NCBI GenBank assembly: GCA_033977485.1
Contig: CM066991.1
Coordinates: forward strand, 57,407,350-57,471,349
Direction: 5' to 3'
Source: Hydrangea macrophylla
Lineage: Eukaryota; Streptophyta; Magnoliopsida; Cornales; Hydrangeaceae
Length of the DNA: 64,000 nt
The notes under the pieces were generated by a model. The model was given only the letters and a program-made list of their open reading frames with translations. It did not search any database and was not told the DNA's origin. Shown here one piece after another: positions 1 to 11,329 of the stretch. Within the stretch, counting starts at the first letter, position 1; each line of letters opens with the position of its first letter. The position numbers were made by a program, and so were the translations under genes.

Positions 1-2127
1 AGGTCAATGATGAGTTATTCTGAGTTACCATTATTCCTTTGGGGTTATGCTTTGGAAACCGCTGCTTACATACTAAATCTAGTACCAAGCAAATCTGTTC
101 CCAGGACACCACGAGAGATGTGGATTGGGCGCAAGCCTTCTTTGCAACATCTCCGGATATGGGGATGTCCGGCACATGTGCTAAAAGGAAAGATGAGCAA
201 GTTGGATTCTAGATCGGAAGTATGTTACTTCGTGGGGTATCCAAAGGGTACTTATGGATGGTATTTTTATGATCCAAGAGAACAGAAGGTGTTCGTCAGT
301 ACGAATGCTATTTTCTTGGAGGATGATTATATCATGAACCATAAACCTAAGGGAAGGATAGATCTTAGAGAGATAGAAGGAGAGCCCTCAGTCCAACCCG
401 TAGTTAATAACGATGTAAATCAGGAAAACACCACTTCTTCACCTATTTCCGCACCAGTACCTCGTCGTAGTGGGAGGATTATCAGCCAGCCTGATAGATA
501 CATGTTCTTAGGAGAAGTTTTTGAAGCTGTCTCCATAGAATCTGAATCTGATCCTACCACATACGAAGAGGCAATGGCTGATGTTGATTCAGCTCATTGG
601 GTTAAAGCTATGAAGGCTGAATTGGAATCTATGGATTCTAATCAGGTCTGGGATCTTGTAGAACTTCCAGCCAATATTAAACCCATTGGCTGTAAGTGGG
701 TCTACAAGAGGAAAAGAGGATCTGATGGAAAGGTTGAGACCTTTAAGGCAAGGCTTGTTGCGAAAGGTTATACTCAGAGGGAGGGCATTGACTATGAGGA
801 AACCTTCTCGCCGGTGGCCATGCTCAAGTCCATCAGAATACTCTTATCCGTTGCTGCATGCCTAGATTTTGAGATCTGGCAGATGGACGTCAAGACTGCA
901 TTCTTGAATGGCAATCTTGAGGAGGACATCTATATGCAACAACCAGAAGGGTTCATAGCTGGTCGGAAAGGTAACTTGGTATGCAAGTTGCAAAAGTCCA
1001 TTTATGGGCTTAAGCAGGCATCCAGAAGTTGGAACATACGATTTGACCAAGCGGTCAAATCGTTTGGTTTCATACAGAATCTGGATGAACCTTGTATATA
1101 CAAGAAGAGTGAAGGGAAAGTGGTGGCTTTTCTTGTGCTTTACGTTGACGACATTCTACTCATTGGAAATGATGTAGCGGCATTGTCAACGGTCAAGGTT
1201 TGGCTAGCTAGTACTTTCGATATGAAGGATCTAGGAGAGGCGAGCTATATTCTTGGGATAAAGCTCTTTCGGGATCGCAAGCGAAAGATAATGGGATTAT
1301 CTCAAGCTGGTTATATTGATAAGGTGCTAACTAGGTTTTCAATGGATAATTCGAAGAAAGGTTTGTTACCTTTCAGGCATGGTTTAGCGTTCTCCAAGGA
1401 CCAGTGTCCAAAGACACAGGAGGAGAGGAATCGCATGACAGGAGTTCCCTATGCTTCTGCAGTGGGAAGTCTCATGTATGCGATGTTATGCACTAGACCA
1501 GATATCTGCTTTGCCGTTGGCATGGTTAGCAGATATCAGTCGAATCCGGGTCCAGAGCACTGGACAGCCGTTAAGCACATTCTTAAGTACTTGAGAAGAA
1601 CTAAAGATTACATGCTTATGTACGGTGGTAGTGAGTTAATTCCAGTGGGATACACTGACTCGGATTTTATGTCAGATAAAGATTCGAGGAAGTCAACGTC
1701 CGGTCATCTCTTTACCTTGGGAGGTGGTGCTGTCAGTTGGAGGAGCATTAAGCAGAAATGCATTGCAGACTCAACTACAGAAGCTGAGTATGTGGCTGCT
1801 TGTGAAGCCGCAAAGGAAGCTGTTTGGCTCAAGAAGTTCCTTATGGAACTCGAGGTGGTACCAGCGTCGCTGTCGCCTATTACGCTTTATTGTGATAATA
1901 GTGGGGCAGTGGCTCAGTCCAAGGAGCCAAGGAACCACGGAAAGGGAAAGCACGTAGAGCGGAAATATCATCTTATCCGAGATATTGTTCAACGTGGAGA
2001 TGTGACTGTCACCAAGATTGCCACAGCTGACAATCTTGCTGATCCGTTTACAAAGGCCTTGCCACAGAAGGTCTTTGATCGTCATCTAGATAGTCTAGGT
2101 CTTAGATGTAGTTCTGAATGGTTATGA
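1..2127 (+). CDS. Ty1/copia polyprotein, C-terminal part (integrase end, reverse transcriptase, RNase H); 5' end outside window
   Basis: The frame is open from the first base and runs to a TGA at 2125-2127, so this is the 3' part of a gag-pol polyprotein; the Met at position 7 is probably internal. The first 120 residues match the integrase C-terminal region of copia elements (WGCPAHV, then the [11 protein letters not shown] block). Residues about 200-445 are a copia-type reverse transcriptase with the catalytic YVDDILLIG. Residues about 545-700 are RNase H, with the acidic residues seen in GYTDSDF, TEAEY and YCDNSGA. No stop or frameshift occurs in 706 codons, so this is a fairly young copy. 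It ends 15 bases before the 3' LTR, with purine-rich GCAAGTGGGAG (2130-2140) as the likely polypurine tract. Assignment to Ty1/copia is firm; the lineage is not determined. Confidence 0.95.
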   Translation, partial: RSMMSYSELPLFLWGYALETAAYILNLVPSKSVPRTPREMWIGRKPSLQHLRIWGCPAHVLKGKMSKLDSRSEVCYFVGYPKGTYGWYFYDPREQKVFVSTNAIFLEDDYIMNHKPKGRIDLREIEGEPSVQPVVNNDVNQENTTSSPISAPVPRRSGRIISQPDRYMFLGEVFEAVSIESESDPTTYEEAMADVDSAHWVKAMKAELESMDSNQVWDLVELPANIKPIGCKWVYKRKRGSDGKVETFKARLVAKGYTQREGIDYEETFSPVAMLKSIRILLSVAACLDFEIWQMDVKTAFLNGNLEEDIYMQQPEGFIAGRKGNLVCKLQKSIYGLKQASRSWNIRFDQAVKSFGFIQNLDEPCIYKKSEGKVVAFLVLYVDDILLIGNDVAALSTVKVWLASTFDMKDLGEASYILGIKLFRDRKRKIMGLSQAGYIDKVLTRFSMDNSKKGLLPFRHGLAFSKDQCPKTQEERNRMTGVPYASAVGSLMYAMLCTRPDICFAVGMVSRYQSNPGPEHWTAVKHILKYLRRTKDYMLMYGGSELIPVGYTDSDFMSDKDSRKSTSGHLFTLGGGAVSWRSIKQKCIADSTTEAEYVAACEAAKEAVWLKKFLMELEVVPASLSPITLYCDNSGAVAQSKEPRNHGKGKHVERKYHLIRDIVQRGDVTVTKIATADNLADPFTKALPQKVFDRHLDSLGLRCSSEWL

Positions 2128-2142
2128 GTGCAAGTGGGAGTT

Positions 2143-3637
2143 TGTTGGGTTTGTGCCCTCAAACCATTACTTTCTGTATGAGACATTGACATTTTAATAT
2201 ATGGATATCAGCTTTACATTTTATTGTGTATGTTCCTTTCATGAGATGATTGTTAATCCTTAAGTATTATAGTAAGTAATTCGTGTGTGTATGAGATGCA
2301 CACAAGTGAGATACGAATTACTATTCTTTAATACTTAGAATGTGTCACAGTGGATGATGAGACTGGATACCTCATCAAGTCTACACTGTAGCATAATTAA
2401 CTACCATTGGATGGAGTGATTAATCTCAATCACTAGAGTGTAGCTCTTAGTTGATATGCTAGTGCTTATAGTGCATTGACGGACCTGAGTTTCCTATTGA
2501 CGCTTAAGACTGTCAAACAGTCAATAGGAACTCATAACTTGTATAAGGTACGTGTTCTCAATCTTGAGACGATTATGAACACAGACTGTGGATATGACTG
2601 CTTTGATTTACCAATCAGTGAGGTCTATAAAAGATCAACACCTGGGTATCTTGGGTATGTCATGTTCATAGGGTTGTGAACATGCATTGTCAAGATAGAA
2701 TCTACCCTCTGTTTCAGAGTAAGCATTCCCTTGAGAATGTCACCAAGTCGATTACTGAGTACTGCAGTCTTGTTTGATAAGAGTTATCAACATGTTTGGT
2801 AATCATGAGAGGTGAATGGGACTCAAGGAATACAAGAAGTAATCATGATTCAGGTTGACAGTAACAGTTATCCGATTACCTGAATATGATTACGAATGCT
2901 AACGGTAGAGGGACATTAGTACACCATACAAGTCTAGTTATCGCTTCGGATATGTTCTTTTTCGTTGGAGTTCAGTTATCGTTTTATAGTGGAGTAAACT
3001 TTAACTGACCAGTTAGTTAGTTTGCTGATCAAAGAGTTTGGTCATGGTAATTAACAAACTGGTCTGAGCCAACAATAAAGAGCCTAGGAGGTCCCACTCT
3101 TAGCTCCGCCAGGATGCTTGGAAAGATGCTTGAGGATGATGTCCAGACAGGTTCGATCGATCGAAGATGTCTCGATCGATTGAAGTCTGAAAGTTCGATC
3201 GATCGAAGATGGTTCGATCGATCTAATGTTCGATCGATCGAAGGAACTTCGATCGCTCGAAGTCTAGGTCGGTTCTGGGAATCTATAAATAGGGCAGCTG
3301 CGTTCTGGAAAAGGTTGTTCGTCGTTTTGAACGTCAGAAGCTGCAGAAACTGTTTTGGAGTCCCAAAACCTTCTCTATCCTCTCCATTAGGGTTCCCACC
3401 AACCCTAGTCTTTCTGGCAGGCATCCGCAGGAGTCATAAGGGTGAAGATCATCTAGTGGAGGCTGCTGGAAGTTGAAGATCAGAATTGGGTTCAAGACAC
3501 TAAGGTATAACTCGTGTCCCCTCTTGTGCGTATCTGTAGAATTGACGAGTAGTAGATCCAGGCATGCCAATAAAGTTTCATAACTTGATTTTTCCGCTGC
3601 GCGTTTAAACTTTCCATTTAAACCTGTTTTTCCAACA
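2143..3637 (+). repeat. 3' LTR of the Ty1/copia element
   Basis: The LTR begins with TGTTGG directly after the polypurine tract and ends with CCAACA, a perfect 6-bp terminal inverted repeat, giving 1495 bp. The 5' LTR lies outside the window, so the target duplication cannot be confirmed; AGAGG at 3638-3642 is the candidate right copy. U3 contains a palindrome cluster at 3152-3262 and a TATA box (TATAAATA, 3284-3291). Sequence to the right belongs to a different element on the minus strand, so the copia element inserted into that one. Confidence 0.9.
3152..3291 (+). promoter_or_regulatory. Copia LTR promoter: TTCGATCGATCGAA palindrome cluster plus TATA box
   Basis: Between 3152 and 3262 there are five or six copies, perfect or one to three bases off, of the 14-bp palindrome TTCGATCGATCGAA. 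The TATAAATA box follows 22 bases after the cluster, at 3284-3291. The position just upstream of TATA suggests transcription-factor sites in U3; that is inference. The same palindrome recurs in an unrelated element at 7305-7432 and 7832-7902. Confidence 0.7.
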
Positions 3638-4814
3638 AGAGGTTCATGATATTCAATTGGGTTAAAGGATGTGATTGGAATGTCTACTATAACTTTTCAA
3701 ACTTCCCACATCTCCAATCTCTCTCTTCTTCTTTTCTTTTATTTATTTTTTTTCACACTCTTCTTTTCATTCCTTTTTTTTTTCTTTTTTTTTTCATGCT
3801 TTTCTTTTCTTTTTTTTTCTTTCATTTTTTCTTTGCCAACTTTCCCTTATTCAGACTAACATACTTCTTGTTAACGCAACACATCCCAATTACACCTAAA
3901 TAAAGAACTGATGCTTGAACTCCTAATTTGGAGTTTGGTATAGACTTTAGGATTATGAAGACAAGGCGATTATGATAAGCTCAAGAGGTGAAGTAAAGGA
4001 ATAGCATAGAGGTAGGCCAAGGCTGTATTATCCATGTATGGTCAAAAGATGGCCTAAATCATCTTCTAAGTTAATAGGATAATTCATTTCAGTAAATTCA
4101 AGAGCTCTAAAGTTTGGTAAATCCTGAACGTTCTCTTCTAGTGATCAGTCAAAATCAAGAAGAAAAATGAGACTTTCAACGAATTAATACGCTTTTCAAA
4201 AAGTAAGAGTAATTTTATAAAACCCTCAAAAACAAAGAATAGCACAAAAGCTCACTTGGGTTATTAGTCTCCACTACAGTCTTTCAAGACACTTAAACTA
4301 TGCTTACTAATCCATTTTAGCTAAGTACAAGGTTGTCACAACGTGCTCAAAGTTGTTTGAAGATTAAAAAACATAGAACATACTATAACTAAGATAGTAA
4401 ACAAACTACCATAGTATATCACATACTAATAACATACAGAAAATAACACTAATGCATCATAACTAACTACATTAACTATGAGAGAAATACAAGAACCATG
4501 TTATTATATTAAAAATTTTAAATTTTTTTTCAATTTTGAATTTACTGAGTCATGTTGCTAAGCAGGTCTATTGACATTGAAGCACCACAAAAAAAATATG
4601 AGGCATGCAATGACTCACTCCCCCCAACTAAAACTAAACATTGTCCCCAATGTTCTAAACTAAGCACATGGACATGTAAAGTAAAGCGAGAGAAGAAAGG
4701 ATGTTACCTCGAGGCATTAATATCCAATTTTTTTTTTCAAGTTACCTACAAAATCATTAGTAGCAACAAGGAAAAATAGAGAATATACTACAACCACTCA
4801 GTAAATAAATTCAG
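3638..4814 (-). other. Non-coding 3' tail of element E
   Basis: No credible gene. It holds a pyrimidine-rich stretch at 3719-3838 (purine-rich on the element strand), similar in character to the purine stretch at 59220-59345 in the Athila-like element. Near 4615-4635 the element strand reads GTTGGGGGGAGTG, a G-rich run like the polypurine-type runs of tRNA-Asp-primed elements. Whether it is the true polypurine tract is unclear, because no LTR start follows that matches the LTR at 6675-8279. The open frames across the T-rich run are composition artefacts. Confidence 0.5.
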
Positions 4815-6518
4815 TTAATCAAAATTTTTATCATAGATTAACAACCGAAATTTTTGAGGATCTTCCCAATAAAATAATTTAACAGTGAGAAGAATGTTGG
4901 GATCCTCATAAAAATGCAACTCCCCCCAACTAATGTCAGGCTCAAGGTCAGAGGAGATGATGCAAAACCTATGGCTTCCAAATTTTTTTGGGACAGTTAT
5001 AAAAGGAATACCACACTTTTTAGGAATTATATGCAAGAAACGATCTTTGGTGTTGGTATTTCCTATAACAGCCTCTATTTTAATACTAAAAATAGGGGGA
5101 GGCCATGGTTCAATAAAAGGGGCAGGGTCGAAGTGATGTTCTAATGAAGCTTCACCACCCTCCGCTTGTCCTAGAACAGAATCTATGGAGATATAATCAT
5201 AGGAATTGAATTTCTGTTCTATGCACATGGTTTTGGACTGGACTTGGATAAAGCTATCTATTTGGGCCTCAATGTCATTATTACTCAAGAAGGTTAAGCA
5301 GTCTAGAAGATTACAAGCTTCTTGTTGAATTTTAAGATCATCTAAAGTGGGCCCAATATTTTCCAAGTCTTCTCTCAAAGAATTTTGAAAGTTAAAATTT
5401 TGTGAAGAACATGTGCTAGTATCCTTACCATCCTCTTCCACAACACATTCTGTTTGTTCACGAATGGGGTACACATAACATTCAAGCTCAGGACGAGAGC
5501 TTTGATTGATAGAGAGGATAGGTGATGGGCAACTTGGTGACACCACCTCTTCGGCCGAGAGAGGTGAGGGTGCATGAATATCACATGAATCTAAATCGAA
5601 TTGAAAATTTTCAATAACGTCCTCCCTAGGGTCACTATCAAAGGTAGGGGTAGAGTCAACATGGGACTCATCCTTTCCTAATTGCGTGCAATCACCTAAA
5701 CTCTCGTCATCTTTTAAAACCTCATTCTCATGCTTGTAACTCTCCTCACAATATATGTCATCTATTGAGGTGCTCTGGACAAAGAGATTGTGTAGTTTTA
5801 TCCAGGCAGTGAAGGAGTTGATGCCTGGGGTTGTGTGTTGAGGAGAAGATGGTTCTACAACTTCATGCTCAATGGTTTGGTTTTGGAGTTCTTGTTGGGT
5901 TATCACTTTCTCAAATGAGTTGTTAACCTCACTCGGTATGAACCCATCATTGTCCTCTAATTCCATTCCATTGTTAGTGTCTTGAAATTCAGGTTGTAGC
6001 GTTGAAGGACTGGTATAGTCTTCTAAAGGTTGGCTATCAAATGCTTGTTGATATCTAGCTCCTAATTTATCAATTGCACTCTCTAGCCTTTTCATTTCAC
6101 TAAGCAGCAATTCTATCATACCATTATCCTCAACTTGGTTATTCTCCTCGTTATAACTATATGAAGTTTCACCCCATTGTTGGTAATAGTCCCCTTCCCA
6201 TTGTGTTTGTGTGCAAGACTCCCCAGAAGGAAAGTCTTGGTGCATTTGGTAATCGTGGGAACTACTACTATATCCTACACTATCATTTTGGTTATATCCC
6301 CATTGCGATTGATAGAACTCTCCAGGTGGAGGTTCTTGATACGTTTGATAACATGGGGGACTAACACGATGGTTTTCCCATTGTGGTGATTGGTAGCACT
6401 CAGGTTGATAATGTGCATCATATGTGGGTGCTTGCCAACTCGGGGTATAGTTCTCCTTACCTAATGTGTACCCATTCGTGGTATTTGTGTTGTATGGAGG
6501 GTAATATGGATAAGACAT
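4815..6518 (-). CDS. 567-residue protein of unknown function in gag position of element E; Tyr/Gln-rich N-terminus
   Basis: Intact ORF beginning 132 bases after the tRNA-Asp primer site, where gag would be. I see no zinc knuckle, protease or polymerase motif and do not recognise a named family with certainty. Residues 1-130 are very rich in Tyr, Gln, Asn, Ser and Pro, with repeated short Tyr-containing motifs such as YQSPQW, FYQSQWGY and TQTQWEG, which is prion-like low-complexity character. The middle is acidic and Ser-rich. The last 110 residues look folded, with motifs such as HIIPKKCGIPFITVPKKFG and a C-terminal FYWEDPQKFRLLIYD. The frame has no break although the element has no polymerase, which suggests recent activity using enzymes supplied by another element. 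It may be a highly diverged structural protein; function unknown. Confidence 0.75.
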   Translation of the reverse strand: MSYPYYPPYNTNTTNGYTLGKENYTPSWQAPTYDAHYQPECYQSPQWENHRVSPPCYQTYQEPPPGEFYQSQWGYNQNDSVGYSSSSHDYQMHQDFPSGESCTQTQWEGDYYQQWGETSYSYNEENNQVEDNGMIELLLSEMKRLESAIDKLGARYQQAFDSQPLEDYTSPSTLQPEFQDTNNGMELEDNDGFIPSEVNNSFEKVITQQELQNQTIEHEVVEPSSPQHTTPGINSFTAWIKLHNLFVQSTSIDDIYCEESYKHENEVLKDDESLGDCTQLGKDESHVDSTPTFDSDPREDVIENFQFDLDSCDIHAPSPLSAEEVVSPSCPSPILSINQSSRPELECYVYPIREQTECVVEEDGKDTSTCSSQNFNFQNSLREDLENIGPTLDDLKIQQEACNLLDCLTFLSNNDIEAQIDSFIQVQSKTMCIEQKFNSYDYISIDSVLGQAEGGEASLEHHFDPAPFIEPWPPPIFSIKIEAVIGNTNTKDRFLHIIPKKCGIPFITVPKKFGSHRFCIISSDLEPDISWGELHFYEDPNILLTVKLFYWEDPQKFRLLIYDKNFD

Positions 6519-6650
6519 GTTTACCCAAAATATTTAAACAAAAGAAATTTTTTTTTTCTTGTGAGAGAAAAAATCCAATGATTAATTTTTTTTTTTTTAA
6601 GTAAAAGAAGAAAAATGGAAAAACTTAGTAAAATCCTAACCTAGTTGCCT

Positions 6651-6668
6651 TCCCCGGCAACGGCGCCA
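6651..6668 (-). other. Primer-binding site of element E (tRNA-Asp, 18 nt)
   Basis: The element strand reads TGGCGCCGTTGCCGGGGA, the exact complement of the last 18 nt of plant tRNA-Asp including CCA. The match stops at tRNA nt 59, just before the usual m1A58 block. It lies 6 bases from the LTR end at 6675. Confidence 0.9.
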
Positions 6669-7304
6669 AAAACTTGACACGGCAAAAAAAGTTGTGCGCT
6701 CTTGTGCAACACCCAAGTGTAGGTGATCGTGCAAGTAATATAGTACTGGAAGTCCAGGTCGATCCCACAGGGAAGGAATAGGAAGAATATATACTAAGTT
6801 AAAACCTAAAGCAAAAGAAAATAAGAATGAAGGAGTGGAGGTGTACTAACAAATCCTAATTAATCAAATTAAACTAAATAATAAACTTAACATAAAGAAA
6901 CATAAGAATTAAATAAATAAACTAAAGGTGTTGGAAACACGTGAATCCACATTGATCCTAACCATCTACCATGCACAGTCGTTAACGCTCTATGGAGTAC
7001 ATTCCTTTTCAGCATTCCATATTTTTCTAAAGATATGGAATCAATAGCCCTTTCATGACCGGGATTATATCATCACAAGTGATTTAAAATACTTAGAAGA
7101 TGGTTTAAAACAATGGTAATTACTTGCACTCTAAATGGTGTTAGCATTCAAAGTGGTTTTCAAAAGTCATTGAAGAAAAGGCCTTAAGGCTTTAAGTTTT
7201 AAAAACTGTTGTGACAAACTGAGCTTATTGGGACAATTTGATGACAGATTTCTAAAACAGAAAGTCATGGAATACTTAAAAGAATCATCTCAAGATTTAA
7301 CATG

Positions 7305-7432
7305 TTCGATCGATCGAAGCGCCCTCGATCGATCGGACAGTCATCCTTCAATTGATCAAAATGCCTTCGATCGCTTGACTGTGGCCCTGGTTCGATCGAT
7401 CGAAATACCTTCGATCGATCGAGCCCAAGGTT
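7305..7432. repeat. Downstream TTCGATCGATCGAA palindrome cluster in element E LTR
   Basis: About six copies or near-copies of TTCGATCGATCGAA between 7305 and 7432. On the element strand this is downstream of the TATA box, so it would be transcribed. The motif is the same as in the copia LTR. Confidence 0.75.
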
Positions 7433-7782
7433 TCTAAAGGTTGCATGGCAGAGGTTAAGAATCGATGTTTCATCACATATTTCCAACATCTAAACTACGG
7501 TAACATGATTAAACTAGTGCAGAAATAGTAAAACAAAGCAATCATCAACATCTAAACTAATAAACAATCAAAGAACATAGATTGGAGAGAAAAAACCTGT
7601 AAATAATCTGAATATAATCTGAATAAACTTGAAACAAACTTGAATCTTCAATCTACAATGGAAAAGGAGGAAGAAAAACATCAAACTAAACTAATCTACT
7701 CCTAAGCTAACCCTAAAACTACCCTAAACTGCTGTTCTGTGCATTCTGGAGCGTCCTCCCTTCGTCTGGCGTCAAAACGACG

Positions 7783-7902
7783 TATATATAGGGTTCCCAC
7801 AGAGTTTACGCAACTTTTAGGTGAAAATATAGTTCGATCGATCGAGCTTAGTTCGATCGATCGAAGGTTCGATCGATTGAACTCTTCTTCAATCGCTTGA
7901 AC
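7783..7902 (-). promoter_or_regulatory. Element E LTR promoter: TATA box and upstream TTCGATCGATCGAA cluster
   Basis: TATATATA at 7783-7790 is preceded on the minus strand by four palindrome copies at 7832-7902 (two or three near-perfect, one degenerate), starting 42 bases upstream of the TATA. The arrangement parallels the copia LTR promoter at 3152-3291, although the rest of the two LTRs shows no similarity I can see. Confidence 0.65.
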
Positions 7903-8279
7903 TCTCTGATTTTGACAGCTCTGCGCACCGATGGGAGAATAGCCATAACTTTTCACTCGGACCTAGGATTGACCTCCAGTTTACGGCCACGCGACCGTAA
8001 CTCAAAGATATACATTTCATGTCTCTGGGAAAATCTTCCAAATCTGAAGTCTTCATTGTCAAAAATGGCGTTTTCTCAGCTGCTTCCGTTGTTCTATCCA
8101 CCAGAATCACTTTTCTTTAGCTCCACTTCATTGATTTACATCCTAATACCTATAAAACAATGCAAAAACATATATTTAAGCATTAACACAATAAAAAGAA
8201 CATTGTTATTAGAATGCACCTAAATGTGGGGACTTTGGGGATAAAAGTATGCATAAAAGACCATATAATACGCTATGAA

Positions 8280-9159
8280 CATGCACTTTTCACCTCGAAT
8301 CACCATGTTTCAATAATGGTTGGTTAAGCTTGAATTTAAAGTTTAAGTGACCTAGATCAATAAGTGTTCCATGACTTCTTCTTGTTTATGTTTACATTCA
8401 TTCGTGTGACTCGACATTCATGATTAGGATTCTTTTGCTTTAGGTTAATTACATCCTATAGATTTAGGTTAGAGGCCTAGGATCATTATTCAAATTTTTT
8501 TTTACATGCTGTATATCATGTGGACTAACCCTTGTTTTGTAGCGCTGATGAGGTATGACTTTTCGACCCTCCCTTAGCTTAACTTTTCTTTGATTTTATC
8601 GATTTTATGACCTCATGCGTGACACAATAGAATTAGGATCTTGCCTTATGTGAATACATGTGATTAGATACTCTTTTCTAGGATTTTCTTTCATTTGTTT
8701 GCATTGTACGTTTAATATCGCGGCTGGATCCCGGGTAAGTTCTCTTGTTCCTTATTGCATATCATATCACTTGCTACTTGAATTATGTGATTTTCGAATG
8801 ATATTTTATCACTTGCAATCTTGCACCCTTTAGACATGCTTTTGTAATGTATATTTATACCTATGTATTAGTTGAGGGCACATTTAAATTAATAATTTGA
8901 TTAAAAGGATGTTAAGTAGAGGCCTATCGCGAGATAGAATGAGAAGGGGTGTTTTAGTCCGATGAACTCTTTCCCTTCTCATTCCATAATCCCCGGACCT
9001 AGTTAATCTTTGGTTTCGCAAAAAGATCAGTTGTTTTAAAATAGGTTTCTTAATTTCCCCTTTTAAAAATTAAGTGGCGACTCATTTGTGTTGAATATGA
9101 AATTTAAAAAGAATTTTAAATGAAAAGCTGTGGGTAAAAAAAAATTTGCGATATCCACA
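8280..9159 (+). repeat. Tat D1 5' LTR, 3' part only
   Basis: Similar throughout to 33843-34719 in D2 and, reversed, to the left part of the D3 LTR. Shared landmarks include TGTTTTGTAGCGCT, the GGCTGGATCCCGGGTAAG block and the end GATATCCACA. It ends in CA at 9159, three bases before the primer site. U3 and any TATA box are missing. Confidence 0.8.
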
Positions 9160-9162
9160 ATC

Positions 9163-9212
9163 TGGCGACTCCACTGGGGATCGAACCCAGAATCTCTGGT
9201 TTCGCAGACCAG
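9163..9212 (+). other. Extended primer-binding site of D1: 50-nt complement of tRNA-Arg 3' half
   Basis: The first 18 bases are a Tat-type tRNA-Arg primer site (TGGCGACTCCACTGGGGA). The complement continues without a break through the T arm, variable loop and whole anticodon arm, ending at 9212. See 30207-30256 for the same block in tRNA sense. The anticodon position reads G34 where the tRNA gene has A. Confidence 0.85.
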
Positions 9213-10497
9213 GAATTTCTGATTTTGGGTTCACTCGAGGATTAGACTTGAAAACATCCTTTTAATTGAATTAATTAATCTTTGTGTGCCTGGTGCATTT
9301 CACTTGCATGTCCAAGCTGTCGGTTGCACAGAACTATGACCTTGGAGACTCGGGGCAACCCGGTCGGTCAAGTCATCATGGGACTGTGTGATCACCCTTG
9401 ATCCCGCACCATGTGTTGGTATATGAAGCATCCTATTGGGTGTGTGTCAAGGGTCCCTTATTTGACCAAAACCCAGCTTTTGCATAGTAGCTTCCATAGA
9501 ACCTTTCAAATCTTAGGAAATCAATTCTTGATTAGGATTATATGCTAGGAAGTTTTGTATGCCCGGAAAGGGGTTACTTGAGATGATGATGATGCTTGCC
9601 TAATAGAAGATGTGTAAACTCTTAATCACTTTTGAGCAATTCCCTTCGTGTCCCGCCACATCTAGGGAACATGTTGAACCTTGATTATAAGATTACGTCT
9701 CTTATATGATGTTTAGCTACACATCATTGACCTTGTATGTATCCAAATTCATGAAAAGTACGGTGATAATCCGATCATGTGATCCTTCCACCCGAAGAAT
9801 TTTAAATCCATCTTTAAAAGCAAACGGATTTTTGCCATCTTTATTCCAAAGTTTTCAATTGCTTCTTTTTTTTTGTTTTTTTTAAAAAATCTTTGGAGTT
9901 CACTTTAAAACTCCAAACTAACCTTTGTTAAGGTATATTTTCGCAGGATCAACTTCTAAGGAAAAATACAAAATTTTGGGAAGTATTTTTGGAAGAAATG
10001 CTCTTCAAATGAATTTCAAAGCAAAATTTCAACCCAATCATCTTTATCCTCATTTTTAAATAAAAGGTTCAAAATCCTTGAGAATCATTTTTTGAAAGAT
10101 CTCATCATTTAAAGAAATGCTTTTCAAATGAATTTTGAAAAATTTTGAATATCCAACCTTTGAGAGGGTAGTGAGGTCACAATGAAAGGAGCAGTTGGCG
10201 CACTTGACATGAGTGAGGATCTTATGTGCTTATGTGCTTATGTGTTAGGATTTTCTTTTCTTTGGCATATAGAGTAGGCACACACACACACACACACACA
10301 CATGCATTGCATCCGTATGACATATAAAAGAAAAGTTTTTTTCCAAATATCTTTGTGTGACAAAAGGAAGCAGATAAAAAGTTTTTAAAAGAAAAAAAAA
10401 TTTCAAAATTTATTATAGAGGCGAAAATAGCATCAAGATCAAATCAAGCCCGGTTTAGGGATCCCACTATGAGACTGGTAAGAAGAGAAACGCTGAC
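9213..10497 (+). other. D1 untranslated leader between primer site and gag
   Basis: No gene. Collinear with 34773-35864 (D2) and, reversed, with about 29030-30206 (D3). It contains a (CA)12 microsatellite at 10279-10302; a shorter CA run is at the matching site in D2 (about 35701) and a degenerate one in D3 (about 29050-29100). Confidence 0.75.
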
Positions 10498-11329
10498 ATG
10501 GCAAAAGAAAGAAACAATGAGGAAATAGTCGGGTTAAGAACACTGGTAGAAAAACAAGCAGAGCAAATGAGGCGGCAAGCCGAAAATATAAACCGTATGA
10601 TGGGAATGATAGAAGCACTGAATCGCCGACCACCGACTGTAGTTCCGCCAGATGTGGACCCGTCTCATGAGGGAGAAGGAGATTGGTTTGGTGATCAGGA
10701 GGCGCAATGGACTAATGCACTACAGGCCAACAGGGAAAGGGAGAAAGTTGAGAAAGAGAAGCTACTGATTGAGAAAATAGAGAAGTTGGAAAGGGTGATG
10801 CGCAAGGCTCAGGGAGTTGATACCTATCTGATGGAACTAGAAGGGTTGTATGACGGAGTACGTGAAACACTGCCTGCCGGGTTTAAGATGCCAATTTTTG
10901 ACAAGTTTGATGGGACCGGGAATCCTCGCAGCCATGTAAGAATGTGTATTGGAGCTTTCCAACCGAGTGGGCTGAGCACAACCATGATGGCTGTCTTATT
11001 CCAATAGACTTTAACCGGAGCTGCTTTATCCTGGTATCTTACTCTCGAACCAAACAAAACCAGGGCTTGGGAAGAAGTGATCAAAGCATTTGTGGCACAA
11101 TATGAGTACAATCAAGATTTGGATGTCACTGTCCGAGATTTGGAGACCACTAGGCAAGGGAACAAAGAATCGTTCGCCGAATATCTGAGCAGATGGAGGG
11201 GAAAGCAGCTAAAATGGTGCAAAGGCCGTCTGAGAAGGACCAGATTCGAGTGCTGATGAAGAATCTACAACCAGTGTATCAAGAAAAGATGAGGTTTCAG
11301 TCGATCAACACCTTTACCGAGGATTTCGA
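10498..11329 (+). pseudogene. Tat gag, N-terminal half (D1), broken by stop, frameshift and LTR insertion
   Basis: The start MAKERNNEEIVGL matches MAEERNNEEITGL of the D2 gag. A coiled-coil region (residues 1-120) is followed by the start of the capsid-like gag domain (FDKFDGTGNPRSHV). Lesions: an in-frame TAG at 11005-11007 where D2 has Gln, and a one-base deletion near 11198 in the RWRGKAAK region. The gene is then interrupted at 11330 by a solo LTR and resumes at 14449. Non-functional. Confidence 0.85.

Larger units (their letters stand above)
3638..8279 (-). mobile_element. Non-autonomous LTR retrotransposon E (tRNA-Asp primer site, one ORF); 3' end lies left of the copia insertion
   Basis: Read on the minus strand this segment has an LTR (about 8279 down to 6675), a tRNA-Asp primer-binding site (6668-6651), a 567-codon ORF starting 132 bases later (6518), and a long non-coding tail. 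No protease, reverse transcriptase or integrase is present. The 3' LTR is not in the window, which is expected if the copia element at 1-3637 inserted into the tail and the rest lies further left. The right boundary is approximate (about 8279), placed where similarity to the Tat LTRs begins. This layout resembles terminal-repeat elements that carry only a gag-position ORF. Confidence 0.7.
6675..8279 (-). repeat. 5' LTR of element E
   Basis: On the element strand the LTR ends ...GTGTCA six bases before the primer site. Its start is taken near TGTTCATAGCG (right end about 8279). Near the primer site it has CTGTGGGATCGACC, close to CTGTGGGTTCGACC in the Athila-like LTRs at 46546 and 61470, a block shared by tRNA-Asp-primed elements here. 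A TATA box (TATATATA) lies at 7783-7790, with palindrome clusters on both sides. Confidence 0.65.

Noticed and set aside
862..2085. Minus-strand frames opposite the copia polyprotein
   Set aside because: Shadows of the coding frame without independent support.
3646..3903. Open frames over the T-rich stretch
   Set aside because: Phe/Leu-rich translation of a polypyrimidine run; no gene signals.
10279..10302. CA microsatellite as a functional element
   Set aside because: Present at the same place in D1 and D2 but of different length and degenerate in D3; an ordinary microsatellite in the leader.
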